From the NCBI GenBank assembly GCA_005222975.1, contig NJBI01000002.1, positions 1-64,000 on the forward strand: a DNA stretch of 64,000 nucleotides. The letters are read 5' to 3'. A program made the translations under genes and the position numbers. Source of the DNA: Promethearchaeota archaeon Loki_b31. Its GTDB lineage: Archaea > Asgardarchaeota > Lokiarchaeia > Sigyniarchaeales > SOKP01. This document shows positions 50,858 to 60,342 of this stretch, in pieces; position 1 is the first letter of the stretch; the number at the start of each line of letters is the position of its first letter. The notes beneath the pieces were generated by a model. That model did no database searches and was not told where the DNA came from. It was given only the letters and a program-made list of their open reading frames with translations.

Positions 50858-52515
50858 CTAACTTTTTAATTCTTCCAAAACGCTTGGAACTATGATGAAA
50901 GGACACTCAAGATAGTATTTAAGTCTCATCTCCAGAGTTTCAACCGTTCGCATTCCGAACTGCGTTTGATACAGTTTGTTAATCTTTCTCATGGTCGATT
51001 CATCAACTACTTTTATCGACTTAACGTTCTTTAACGCCGGATATTTCTTAATTAGCACTTGGAAACGAAAGATTTGCTCCTCACACCTTATTAGCGTATC
51101 TACGGCACTTTTAAGCCAAGAATGACAATTTTCTGAAACAAGCCTTAATAAGAAGTTTAAAGAACATCGTTTTGCAGGGGAGAGGCGAAATTGATAATAA
51201 AATTTAGTCATGATTCTACGGATTGGGCGAAGCCACGGAAATTTTACCAGTGCTTTTCTTAACGCTTTCTTTTCGAATCGATCCATGTTTATTGGGTTCA
51301 TTAAAACCAAGTATTTTGCGTCTTGGAAACCAGATTTTAAGTCTTCTAATTCTTTGCGAAAAGAACGGATAATTGCCCTCCACGCTCGATAAACCCTTGA
51401 ATTAAAGGTTTTGAGCCCTTTCTCGGTAAGACCGTGTGCGGGAATGAACGACCCGCATTTTTCTTTTAATAGATTCGCACCTTTCCAGTGAGTCAATGAC
51501 AATTCACTCAAAAATTGGATGAAGCGAGTTTCAATCTTAGCAGGGTTGCTTAACGAAAAAAGTGAGCGGAGCTTCAAGTAGATCTGCCAAGCTTTTTTAG
51601 AATCGGCAAATTTTAATTCCCTTTGCTTGTTATTCCGTTTTTTCGCTTCAAACTCTAAAGAAAGGCGTCCTAAGGACGACAATTCCTGAATTTCATCTTG
51701 ATATTTTTCGTTTTTAAGCCTCGTTAACTCTTTTAATAAGCCCCTATTTAAAAGTTGAGGTGCGTGGAAGGCACATTTTAGAATTTGCTCTTCGTTAAAA
51801 AATTGTTTCACGCCAGCTTCAAGGCGGGCGGAAAAATCAATAGTCACGTAATTGATTGGTCCTAACCACTCTATTAATTTTTCCACGAAAAATGCCGTGT
51901 CTTCTTCGCTTTCGCTTTTAACTATGGCTCCTGCAAGGTTCTTTTTTGTAACTCGGTCGTTTGCTACGAGTATTCCTTTCTTGTCTACTTTTTTGTTCCC
52001 GTTTTGAGATCGTTTTTTTTTGTAGTCGCCGCTTTAAACGTCCCGTCAATGGAAATGAATCCCGAAAAATCTTTTGGAGGTTCTTCGTTAGAAAAATCAA
52101 CGTTTAATTCGCCCCGTTTTCCCTCTTTATCGACCCATAATTTAACTTCACTAACAGAAACTTCTACGTTATGTAACTCGTTAAGATCCTTAGTTACGCG
52201 ACGAATAGAATCTCCTTCTTTTAATATTCTTAATGTAGCGTATTTTATTACTCCGGGCATGTATGAAGTGCGAGGAGGTATGAGGGGATGCCTGATCGTG
52301 AATGTTTTCTTACAATCCTTACAAATGAATGTTACTTTCTCGTATCTTATCCGCCTACAGATCGTCGGCGTGCCAAGGTCTTGAATTGTTCGCATTTTAT
52401 ACGTTTTGCGTTTAATTTTTTCGCTACCGCAAGAGGGACATTTTTCAGGGAAGAAATCTGCGTCCGAATGCTCGCGAATTTCAACTTCTAACTTATCTTC
52501 GTGTTTTTTTTCCAT
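50858..52515 (-). mobile_element. Insertion sequence with zinc-ribbon DDE transposase
   Basis: A single transposase gene in two frames with gene-free flanks. I could not identify terminal inverted repeats or target duplications in 50523-50857 or 52516-52818, so the bounds given are those of the coding region only. Family is uncertain (ISL3-like or unclassified). Codon use is richer in G+C than the neighbouring genes by eye, consistent with recent arrival. Confidence 0.7.
50858..52515 (-). CDS. DDE transposase made by apparent programmed -1 frameshift
   Basis: Frame 1 (52515-51985, 176 residues) encodes a zinc ribbon (CPSCGSEKIKRK and ICKDCKKTF), a helix-turn-helix region and the first catalytic Asp in FISIDGTF, then stops at TAG. 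The continuation to 50858 in the -1 frame supplies VDKKGILVANDRVTKKN, the second Asp in INYVTIDFSARLEAG and a possible Glu in RLVSENCHSW. The junction is at ACA AAA AAG TAG, so a -1 slip on A AAA AAG yields a ~552-residue enzyme. The 176-residue product could act as inhibitor, as in other insertion sequences. A sequencing indel is the alternative. Confidence 0.75.
51985..51994 (-). promoter_or_regulatory. Slippery heptamer A AAA AAG with adjacent stop codon
   Basis: AAAAAAG (51994-51988) is in the correct phase for tandem -1 slippage and is directly followed by TAG (51987-51985). About 15 bases downstream, ACTCG and CGAGT can form a 5-bp stem around an 11-base loop, a possible weak stimulator. 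Confidence 0.65.
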
Positions 52516-52818
52516 GAATAATATTTGTTTTTTGAAGATTTAAGTTTTTTGTTTCAATTGGTTGGTAGAATTGGAGGATACGGGAATTGAGATGCGTAAT
52601 AAGAAGCAAGCTATACTTTTTAGAGGAAATTTACTTGATAAGCTAAATAAGTTGAATAAAACACAAATTTTGTCGAATGAAAACACTTAAATGATTTATT
52701 AGCTATTCTTTAATAAACATACTCTATTTTTTAAAAGAATTAGCAATTGATTTTTTAATTTTAAAATCTAATTTTTATAAATTGATGTTGATTTCGTTCT
52801 TATGCTAATTATTTTGAC
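52516..52818. other. Intergenic region upstream of the insertion sequence
   Basis: 303 bases without a convincing gene. It includes GGAGGATACGGG (near 52574) ahead of a 32-codon plus-strand frame (52591-52689), which I do not consider supported. The rest is A+T-rich and probably holds the transposase promoter and the end of the DUF47 transcript. Confidence 0.4.
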
Positions 52819-53511
52819 TTAAAGACCGCTCGTACTTGTAAGAAGAACCATAATATAATCGGCAACGCCTTCAATAGAATCGGAAATAGCTTCCAAAATA
52901 TCGAATATGTTTCCTATAGTAAAAATTGTAAAAAAATTTACGTTGTAGTCTGTTTCTTGAAGGCTTTTTCTTAATTTAATATTTAATAGGTCCACTTCGT
53001 GTTCGTATTGATTTATTAGCTTAGCGTACGGTCTCACATTTTTCCTTTCTTCCACTAAATCAATCACAAGCTTATCTAAATATTCAACTGCTTCTACGGT
53101 TGTTTCTATTATTTTCAAGATAATACTTACAGTCTCTTCGCTACATTGTTCCCAAAAACTTATTGGTATCGTAAGAATTCTTCGAGCAACACCAGTACTA
53201 CAATTTGCTACATCATCCAATCTTTTTACTAAATGTGATAAGTTTTGTCTTATGCTGGGGTTTAATTCTCCTTTAGAGACGTCTTTTTGGATTCTCCTTC
53301 TTAATTTATCCGCATCGTCTTCTAGAAGATCAACTTTTAGAAAATTTTTATTAGCTTTTTCGAGATTTTTGTCTTTTAATAATAAATTTAACCCAACTTC
53401 TAATTCTTTCACGCATTCTTGAACGATTTGCGCGTGTTTGATCGTTTTTTCCAAGACATTTAAAGCCGTTTCTCTTTTTAAAAATTCTATTAATGAACCC
53501 ATTTTTATCAC
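52819..53511 (-). CDS. DUF47/PhoU-like protein
   Basis: A 230-residue all-helical protein of the DUF47 family (PhoU-like regulator or chaperone of phosphate transporters). Recognised from KHAQIVQECVKELEVGLNLL, DLLEDDADKLRRRI, LNPSIRQNLSHLVKRLDDVA and the C-terminal IFDILEAISDSIEGVADYI. The acidic clusters probably bind metal ions. Its gene follows the PiT transporter by 53 bases and a second DUF47-like gene precedes the transporter, so the three form a phosphate-uptake operon. Confidence 0.85.
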   Translation of the reverse strand: MIKMGSLIEFLKRETALNVLEKTIKHAQIVQECVKELEVGLNLLLKDKNLEKANKNFLKVDLLEDDADKLRRRIQKDVSKGELNPSIRQNLSHLVKRLDDVANCSTGVARRILTIPISFWEQCSEETVSIILKIIETTVEAVEYLDKLVIDLVEERKNVRPYAKLINQYEHEVDLLNIKLRKSLQETDYNVNFFTIFTIGNIFDILEAISDSIEGVADYIMVLLTSTSGL

Positions 53512-53564
53512 ATTTTTTTATTTTTTTGTAATGCTCTATATTACAATATATTATATATATTTTA

Positions 53565-54596
53565 TTAGGTTAATCCAAATAAATTAAATCCAAAATAAAT
53601 AAACCCAGCAAAAGCAGCAGCTATTGGAAAAGTAAGAACCCAATATATCCCCATTTTTCCTAATCCTTTATAATCTACTTCTTTTTTTTGAGCTAAACCC
53701 ATACCAATTATACAAAATACGATGACGTGACTATGAGATATTGGTAAACTTAATAATGTAGCAACCATCAAAATTAAGGCAGTACTTAATTGAATAATTA
53801 AACCTTCGCTCGGACGAGAATCAATCATTTGCGACGCTAAGTTTCTAATTACATATCGTGCGGCAATATATATTCCAATACAAGAAGCAATCCCGCATAT
53901 AAATGCGTAGAATAAATACTGCCCCATATCCAACGAGCCATTGTCCAATAACCCATAAAGGATACCTAAGGCCTCGCCCGAATTTGCTCCCACCCATATC
54001 TCGGCAAAGATAACAGTAATTAACAATAACCATTTGAAAATCTTTTCAGAATTCTCGATCTGGTTCAAACCTTTTAATTTGGATAAATAAGTTTTAGCAA
54101 TTATTTTAAAAAGTACAAAAGTAATAATTAAACCAAACACAGGCGATATAAACCAACTAAGGACAACATTTCCCAATTTAACCCAATTAAACGATGTTTC
54201 TGGATTTACTCCTCCTTGTAAAAAAGAATACACGATTACAACTCCAACTATGCTCCCTATTAATGAGTGAGTGCTGCTTAAAGGAATTCCCGCGAAACTC
54301 CCAATTACTAACCAAATTATACTGCTTATCAAAACAGTTAACAACATAAAAGTAGTATAAGTTAAACCCTCTCCTAATAAATCAGCACCTACAGTTTTTG
54401 CTACAAACGCAAAGCTAAAGGAGAACATCCCAGCACCAACGGCTATACCCCCAATTAATAATGCAACCTTAAACTTCAAAACTCCTGCTCCTACTAACGA
54501 AGATAAAGTTTCGTCATTAGCGCCTATAGCGAATGCAAGGGAGATTGCCAAAAAAATTAAAACGATAACTAAAATTGAAGTTAGGTCGCCCGCCAT
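53565..54596 (-). CDS. Inorganic phosphate transporter, PiT family
   Basis: A 343-residue polytopic transporter with about ten membrane helices in two homologous halves. The PiT signature FAIGANDETLSSLVGAGVL lies near the N-terminus, and GIPLSSTHSLIGSIVGVV matches the conserved STHS segment; the second half has LSLPISHSHVIVFCIIGMG. Likely couples phosphate import to a cation gradient. It is flanked on both sides by DUF47/PhoU-like genes in the same orientation (21 and 53 bases away). The ATG start gives a short periplasm-facing N-terminus typical for the family. Confidence 0.9.
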   Translation of the reverse strand: MAGDLTSILVIVLIFLAISLAFAIGANDETLSSLVGAGVLKFKVALLIGGIAVGAGMFSFSFAFVAKTVGADLLGEGLTYTTFMLLTVLISSIIWLVIGSFAGIPLSSTHSLIGSIVGVVIVYSFLQGGVNPETSFNWVKLGNVVLSWFISPVFGLIITFVLFKIIAKTYLSKLKGLNQIENSEKIFKWLLLITVIFAEIWVGANSGEALGILYGLLDNGSLDMGQYLFYAFICGIASCIGIYIAARYVIRNLASQMIDSRPSEGLIIQLSTALILMVATLLSLPISHSHVIVFCIIGMGLAQKKEVDYKGLGKMGIYWVLTFPIAAAFAGFIYFGFNLFGLT

Positions 54597-54617
54597 ATTA
54601 AATCGTAGTTTTATATT

Positions 54618-55280
54618 TTAATCGAAAATTAAATATTTAGTCGCTAAAAATTGAATGTACTCTGAAAAACTCTTGATGTGGTCAGCCAACATCATTACAC
54701 CTTCTATTAATTCTTTCAAGTAAAGGAAGGTCCTTGATAAATAATCCATATCATAATTATACAGCCTGTTAAGAAGTTGCCACTCTTCTATTCTCATCTT
54801 ACGCCTTTCGTTTTTGATATTTTCGCAGATATCGTGAGCTTTGATTAAATCAGAACCAATAAATTTGATTGCGTCTGTTAATTGACTTGAAATCAATTTT
54901 AATGATTTAAGTATATTCAGTATTTGGAGTTTAAACTCTTCATCAGGAAATACAACTCTATAAAGGAGCATTTTGTTAGCAGAAAATTCTCCAATATTTT
55001 TGATATCGTTAATTTTATTAAATAGTTTTAGCCTATCCGCCTTTGAAAACATTAACTTAGATTTAAATATCTTAGATTCAAAAGCTTTTTTGATTCGAAC
55101 TTCAGTGTTAGTCTCAATGACATAATTTAGGTTTTGTGTGAAATTGTCAAAATCTTCCTCGACAAGAAATTCAATACCTTCAATTAATTTCAAATTTTGT
55201 TCGTTTATGTTGTCAACAAATAAGTGCGTTAATTCATCAATACTTAATTTTTTTAGCTCTTTCTCACTTATCTCCTTCAT
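54618..55280 (-). CDS. Second, divergent DUF47/PhoU-like protein
   Basis: A 220-residue all-helical protein with the layout of DUF47: heptad-rich helices such as ADRLKLFNKINDIKNIGEFS, ILKSLKLISSQLTDAIKFIG and FLYLKELIEGVMMLADHI. The metal-binding acidic clusters are weaker than in its neighbour at 52819. It is first in the operon, 21 bases ahead of the PiT gene. Two PhoU-like proteins per transporter suggests they form a hetero-oligomer or act in different phosphate states; that is inference. Confidence 0.65.
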   Translation of the reverse strand: MKEISEKELKKLSIDELTHLFVDNINEQNLKLIEGIEFLVEEDFDNFTQNLNYVIETNTEVRIKKAFESKIFKSKLMFSKADRLKLFNKINDIKNIGEFSANKMLLYRVVFPDEEFKLQILNILKSLKLISSQLTDAIKFIGSDLIKAHDICENIKNERRKMRIEEWQLLNRLYNYDMDYLSRTFLYLKELIEGVMMLADHIKSFSEYIQFLATKYLIFD

Positions 55281-55460
55281 ACTGAATATAACCCTTGAGA
55301 ATTCTTAAATTTTTGATATATACGATATATATAATTAATAATTTCTATTGGGAATTTAATTTTACCATTTTTTTATTAATACCAAAATATATACATTGTA
55401 TGTTAGAAAACTAGTAGCCTTACTTGAAATTTAAATTAATTTTTTTATTATCACCTTAAG

Positions 55461-55706
55461 ATGCGCAATGTTCAAAAGTTCTACTTTTTTCGGTGTTATC
55501 ACTGTGGTGAATGGTTTTATAGCAATAAGATATTAAAATCAAAAAAATGTTGGAAATGTAGTCGGTCGTTTCAGTTTAAAAATTCTTTTAAAATTTCCAA
55601 GATGGTAACGCTCCAAGAAGCCATTAAAACTATCAAGAAACTAAAGATGAGTGGAGAAAAAGAATCTCTTTTTTATTATCTTAACCCAAAAGATAATTTT
55701 AAATGA
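55461..55706 (+). CDS. DUF1922-like zinc-ribbon protein
   Basis: An 81-residue protein with a zinc ribbon made of FRCYHCGEWFYS and KKCWKCSRSF, then strands FKISKMV and a helix LQEAIKTIKKLKMSG. The order resembles the archaeal DUF1922 family, small zinc proteins of unknown function, with two CxxC pairs here. No operon partner: the upstream phosphate operon is divergent and tldD starts 105 bases later. Probably nucleic-acid or protein binding. Confidence 0.6.
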   Translation: MRNVQKFYFFRCYHCGEWFYSNKILKSKKCWKCSRSFQFKNSFKISKMVTLQEAIKTIKKLKMSGEKESLFYYLNPKDNFK

Positions 55707-55811
55707 AAATTATTATAAAAAATAAAATTATTTAAACCTCTATTCTTCAATCTTTTTAAGATTCTAAATATAATATTATTAAATTTTTATTAATAATTCA
55801 TATACGGTGAT

Positions 55812-57275
55812 TTGGTGAATACTACGGAAATTAAAGACGAATTAAAGCTATTTGATAACAGTTTTATAAATCACTTAACTCAAGAAGCGGGAAACCAGAT
55901 CGATTATTGGGACATAAGAGCAACGATAAGCAATGGAACAACTATAGATTTTACGGATCAAAAAAGTACAGAAATCTCTTCCTATGAAATTACAAATTGT
56001 GGAATACGAACTTTTGTAAATGGGGGAGTAGGATTTTATGTGTTGAAAGATCTTAACAAAGATTTAATTAAAACAAGCTTTTTGAAATCGATTAAGCTAG
56101 CTAAATTAACAGAGTCTTTATCAAAACACAAGTTCAAAATCAAAGAAGTTGATCCTATTAGGAAAAACTTTAAAATTAAGAGTAAGAGAAAGCTTGCAGA
56201 TGTAGATATTGAAGAAAAGATTCTTCTCGTAAAACATCACGAAAAGCTTGCATCTACTTATTCTAAAAAGGTAAAAAATACGCATACGATTTACATGGAT
56301 GGCGTTAAAAGCTATGTTTTTATAAACTCGTTTGGTAGTAATATTTATCAAGATTTTTCATATTTACGCTTACTGAACATAGTTTATTCCCAAAAAGGGG
56401 GTGTAATCCAAAGATCGATTAATTCTGTCGGAGGTTTAGGGGGGTTCGAAATATTATCTACAGAAAAAGCAGAAAATTTAAGCGTTAAAACAGCAAAAGA
56501 ATCGATTCAATTATTAGAAGCAAAATCTCCTGTTGGAGGAAAATTTACGATTATAGCCGATCCTAAACTTGCCGGAACCTTAATTCACGAAGCACTTGGA
56601 CACGCTTGTGAAGCAGATTTGGTTTTGAGCAAAGAAAGCATATTGGAAGGAAAGATTGGTCAAGAAGTGGCTTTTGACGATATTAATGTAGTAGATGATC
56701 CCTCAATGGGACAAGGTTCTAAATTTGGATTACCATATGAGTTATTTGGGAGTTATTTTGTAGACGATGAAGGTATCCCTTCCCAAAAAACAGTACTAAT
56801 TGAAAATGGAGTGTTTAAAAATTATTTACATAACTTAGAAACCTCTTCTAGAATGAATGTACCTCCAAATGGCCATGGAAGAGCTTCATCTAGCTCTTCT
56901 AAACCTCAAGTTCGAATGGGATTTACTTATATCGAACCAAAAGACTGGAATGTCGATGAAATGATTCAAGACACAAAAAACGGAATTCTTTGTGAAGATT
57001 TTTTATACGGTTATACGAATCCGACCACAGGAAACTTCCAATTTAAGTGTAAGTTTTCCTATAAAATTAAAAATGGAGAAAAACAGGAATTGATGAGAGA
57101 TGTTGCGTTGTCAGGTATGATTTTAGAAGTTTTAAAAAAAATCTCCGCTATTGGTGATAATAATACATTCACCTTTTCATCTGGAATATGTGGTAAGGGT
57201 GGCCAGAGCGTTCATGTAAGTGATGGAGGGCCATACATTAGGATCGACAATATAACCGTAGGGGGATTGAATTAA
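55812..57275 (+). CDS. tldD: Metalloprotease TldD
   Basis: Catalytic subunit of the TldD/TldE heterodimeric zinc protease (487 residues), which degrades unfolded peptides and processes ribosomal peptides. The active-site helix HEALGH lies around residue 258 in LAGTLIHEALGHACEAD, with downstream Cys in SGICGKGGQSVHVSDGGP, where the third ligand is usually found. A TTG at 55812 or the GTG at 55815 may start translation, after GGTGAT. The stop abuts the tldE ATG with no gap. Confidence 0.9.
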   Translation: MVNTTEIKDELKLFDNSFINHLTQEAGNQIDYWDIRATISNGTTIDFTDQKSTEISSYEITNCGIRTFVNGGVGFYVLKDLNKDLIKTSFLKSIKLAKLTESLSKHKFKIKEVDPIRKNFKIKSKRKLADVDIEEKILLVKHHEKLASTYSKKVKNTHTIYMDGVKSYVFINSFGSNIYQDFSYLRLLNIVYSQKGGVIQRSINSVGGLGGFEILSTEKAENLSVKTAKESIQLLEAKSPVGGKFTIIADPKLAGTLIHEALGHACEADLVLSKESILEGKIGQEVAFDDINVVDDPSMGQGSKFGLPYELFGSYFVDDEGIPSQKTVLIENGVFKNYLHNLETSSRMNVPPNGHGRASSSSSKPQVRMGFTYIEPKDWNVDEMIQDTKNGILCEDFLYGYTNPTTGNFQFKCKFSYKIKNGEKQELMRDVALSGMILEVLKKISAIGDNNTFTFSSGICGKGGQSVHVSDGGPYIRIDNITVGGLN

Positions 57276-58652
57276 ATGGATAATACGATTGATATTTTTG
57301 AGCTTGCCAATTATGGGATAAAAATCGCCGAAAAAAAAGCTCCAAATTTTAAATGCGCAGAAATTTTCGTTGGCAAGAACGAATATACTAATATTGAACT
57401 CGAAGAAAATTCAATAAAATACAGTGAAATTGGAAGTGACCATGGAGTTTCGATTAGAATTTACAATAAAAGAGGTTCTCTAGGGTTTGCGTTTACAAAC
57501 AAATTAAATAAAAGAATTATTGAAAAAATTATTAAAAACGCTATAAAAATGATGAATGCAGGCACTGCCGATCCTAACTTTCAAAATTTGCCATTAAAAT
57601 ACAAAACTTATCCTAATGTTAAACAATTATACGATATCAGTATAAAAACATTAACCATCGAAGACTCAATTGAATACGTTAAAGAATTGATTAAAGTATG
57701 TAAAGACGATGACTTAGCGATTTCTCAATCTGGTGATTTCACATCTAATTGCAATATCTCCTATGTATTCAATTCAAATGATATTGAAGTGTTTGAAAAA
57801 GAAACCGAATTTTCAATTTCATCAAACATTATTGTAAAAAATAAAAGTACTGGAGAGACTTCAAATGGGTACGAATCCCAAATGAAAAGAAAACTAAAGG
57901 ATATTAACGGAATAAATACCGCGATTGAAGCTTTAAAAAACGCGAAAAGAAATCTTAATAGAATTAAAATTAAGACCAAAAAGATGCCTATAATTTTATC
58001 TCCTAAAGGGACTATTAATCTTATTTTAAACCCAATTGCTTCCGCCATAAACGCAGAACAATTTCAATATAAACGAAGTTTTCTGGTTGATAAGAGAGAA
58101 GAAGTTATTGGTTCTGAATATTTAACTCTTGAAGATAACGCATTGATAGATGGTGCTGTAGGATCTAGTAATTTCGATGGAGAGGGCGTCCCTTGCAAAA
58201 ATAAAAAAATTATTGATGAAGGAATTTTTTTGAAATCGGGCTTATTACACAACAGTTATACAGCAGGGAAGGAAGGCGTTGAAAGCACTGGAAACGCTTC
58301 TAGAAGGTCCTTTAGTTCTGTCCCTTCCATAGGTATATCAAATTTCGTTATGCAAACTGGAACTTCTTCTATAGAAGAAATGATACAAGATGTTAAAGAG
58401 GGCATATTCTTAAATTCTACCGGAGATTCTGCAAATATTGCTACAGGGGACTTTAGTGGATTAATCTCTCAAGGAAATTTAATTATAGATGGAGAAATAA
58501 AACAAGCTTTAAATGAAACTATGTTTGGAATAAATCTATTGGATTTATTTAAAAATATTGATGCCGTATCAAAAGATTATAGAATTTATGGGCCATTTAA
58601 AGCCCCGTATGTAAGGGTTAACGATGTACAAATTATAGGATCTAAAAATTAA
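57276..58652 (+). CDS. tldE: TldE/PmbA subunit
   Basis: Non-catalytic partner of TldD, 458 residues, lacking the HExxxH helix as expected. Family stretches are MPIILSPKGTINLILNPIAS, a substrate-channel segment FDGEGVPCKNKKIIDEG, NSYTAGKEGVESTGNASRR and GDFSGLISQGNLIIDGEIKQ. The ATG directly follows the tldD stop, so equal translation of both subunits is likely. It forms the bottomless half-cage of the protease dimer in known structures. Confidence 0.9.
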   Translation: MDNTIDIFELANYGIKIAEKKAPNFKCAEIFVGKNEYTNIELEENSIKYSEIGSDHGVSIRIYNKRGSLGFAFTNKLNKRIIEKIIKNAIKMMNAGTADPNFQNLPLKYKTYPNVKQLYDISIKTLTIEDSIEYVKELIKVCKDDDLAISQSGDFTSNCNISYVFNSNDIEVFEKETEFSISSNIIVKNKSTGETSNGYESQMKRKLKDINGINTAIEALKNAKRNLNRIKIKTKKMPIILSPKGTINLILNPIASAINAEQFQYKRSFLVDKREEVIGSEYLTLEDNALIDGAVGSSNFDGEGVPCKNKKIIDEGIFLKSGLLHNSYTAGKEGVESTGNASRRSFSSVPSIGISNFVMQTGTSSIEEMIQDVKEGIFLNSTGDSANIATGDFSGLISQGNLIIDGEIKQALNETMFGINLLDLFKNIDAVSKDYRIYGPFKAPYVRVNDVQIIGSKN

Positions 58653-58691
58653 ATTATTATGATTTAGTTTATTGCTATAATTTCACGATTA

Positions 58692-59216
58692 TTAAAAAGT
58701 AATATTTAATTTTAAAAATACCACATCATAAAATCTTCTAATACCTACAGAAGGGATTTCCCATAATTCCGCAATTATAATTTGATTCATTCCGGCCTGT
58801 GAAAAGGAAACATTAAATGCACTTGAAATCCAAACCTCTCTATGATGTAAAGTAATTGTCGACGAATTTACAAATGAGGTCGCGTTTAACGAGGGTGATG
58901 AGCCTAGTACAGTATCGTTATTTCCCTTCAAAATTTCTATATGGAATGAAAAATCCCGATTTAAATAATTTCCAACAGAAATATAAAAAGTAATATTTTC
59001 ATCAACTGCAGCATTTGTAGGGTAATTTTCTGCTTTTTTGTCAGAATTCAAAATACCAAGATACCAATAACCCGGTTTAGGAGTTAATACGGCATAAATT
59101 ATAAAGCCAGATACAATAATTATACCGATAATTAAGAGAATCTTGAGAATTTTATCAAATTCTTCATAACTGTTAAGTACTTTTTTTTTTCCTTCTTTAA
59201 GATTCATTTTGAACAT
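58692..59216 (-). CDS. DUF1616-like membrane protein
   Basis: A 174-residue protein with one N-terminal membrane helix (ILLIIGIIIVSGFIIYAVL, about 28-46) and an exported beta-sandwich-like domain. Features such as YWYLGILNSDKKAENYPTNA, ITFYISVGNYLNRDFSFHIE, TLHHREVWISSAFNVSF resemble the extracellular part of DUF1616 proteins common at archaeal surface-polysaccharide loci. Its start overlaps the nucleotide-sugar epimerase gene by 20 bases, supporting a cell-surface glycan role. The first helices of full DUF1616 proteins are absent, so this is a short variant. Confidence 0.6.
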   Translation of the reverse strand: MFKMNLKEGKKKVLNSYEEFDKILKILLIIGIIIVSGFIIYAVLTPKPGYWYLGILNSDKKAENYPTNAAVDENITFYISVGNYLNRDFSFHIEILKGNNDTVLGSSPSLNATSFVNSSTITLHHREVWISSAFNVSFSQAGMNQIIIAELWEIPSVGIRRFYDVVFLKLNITF

Positions 59217-60270
59217 TATCTTTAAACCAAGCTATTGTTTTCAATAACCCATCTTTTAGAGAAGTTGTAGGTTGCCAATTTAGAATTTTTTTAGCTTTTC
59301 TTAAATCAGCAGATCTTCTAACAGGATCGTCAATAGGTAAAGACTTGAATACAATTTCTGAATTAGAATTAGTCAATTCTGTTATGATTTTAGCTAATTG
59401 TAAAATAGTGTATTCTTTATCGTTACCCAAATTAATCACTTCTCCAATTGCTTCGTCTTTATAAACTGTCTTTAAAATTCCTTCAATCTCATCTACAACA
59501 TAAATGAAAGAGCGAGTTTGAGAACCATCGCCAAAAATTGTTATATCTTCGTCGCTTAACGCTTGACGAATAAAGTTTGGAACAACTCTTCCAAACTCCG
59601 GCCCAGATCTGATTCTTGGTCCCGAAGTGTTAAAGATTCTTACTACCTTCGTTCTCATTTCGTGTTGTAATTCATACGCCTTGACAAAAGCTTCTCCAGC
59701 CCTTTTAGACTCATCGTAACAACTTCTGGGACCTACAGGGTTTACATGCCCAAAATAGGTCTCAGATGTCGGAATTGCTTCATCGGGAGGATTACCATAC
59801 ACTTCCGAAGTACTTGTATAGAAAAATAACGCATTATGGGCTTTCGCAATACCTAAAGCGTTCATGGTTCCAAGAGTATTACTTTTTAGTATTGGAATTG
59901 GAAATCTTTTGAATTCAAATGGAGACGCCCTGCTAGCCATATGCATAACAATATCAATTCTCTTAATATCGCCCACGCAAATCCCGTTTGGATGATGAGT
60001 CAATCCAAAATAAATAGGTTTAGAAATATCGTGATTAATAAAACGGAAATATTCTTTTTCCATCAAATGAGAGATGTTATCGAACCTCCCTGAAGATAAA
60101 TTATCTAAACATATGCAATATGCCCCTTGTTTTACTAGAACATCGCACACCCAAGAACCTAGGAATCCTGCGCCTCCAGTTACTAAAATAGTTTTATCTT
60201 GAAATGAAATATTATCTTTTCTTAGGCGATTAATTATTTCAGTAATATCATCTTGTATCTTATAAGTCAT
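59197..60270 (-). CDS. NAD-dependent nucleotide-sugar epimerase/decarboxylase (UXS-like)
   Basis: Extended SDR of 357 residues. Glycine motif VTGGAGFLGSWVCDVLV binds NAD; LDNLSSGRFDNISHL follows; catalytic Thr/Ser region FYTSTSEVYGNPPDEAIPTS and YDESKRAGEAFV give the Tyr-Lys pair. GPRSCYDESKR closely matches UDP-glucuronate decarboxylases (UDP-xylose synthases), which is my best guess; a UDP-glucose 4-epimerase is less likely. The product would feed surface glycans. Its 3' end overlaps the DUF1616-like gene by 20 bases. Confidence 0.8.
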   Translation of the reverse strand: MTYKIQDDITEIINRLRKDNISFQDKTILVTGGAGFLGSWVCDVLVKQGAYCICLDNLSSGRFDNISHLMEKEYFRFINHDISKPIYFGLTHHPNGICVGDIKRIDIVMHMASRASPFEFKRFPIPILKSNTLGTMNALGIAKAHNALFFYTSTSEVYGNPPDEAIPTSETYFGHVNPVGPRSCYDESKRAGEAFVKAYELQHEMRTKVVRIFNTSGPRIRSGPEFGRVVPNFIRQALSDEDITIFGDGSQTRSFIYVVDEIEGILKTVYKDEAIGEVINLGNDKEYTILQLAKIITELTNSNSEIVFKSLPIDDPVRRSADLRKAKKILNWQPTTSLKDGLLKTIAWFKDNVQNES

Positions 60271-60342
60271 TTTTACAACGCCTTTTTATCTTTATAAAAT
60301 TTTCAAAAAATTATAAATAATTAATTTCCTAATATAGTAGAA

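Noticed and set aside
52591-52689. 32-codon plus-strand frame with a GGAGG upstream
   Set aside because: Spacing of the Shine-Dalgarno is too long, the product has no recognisable feature and it lies in a likely promoter region.
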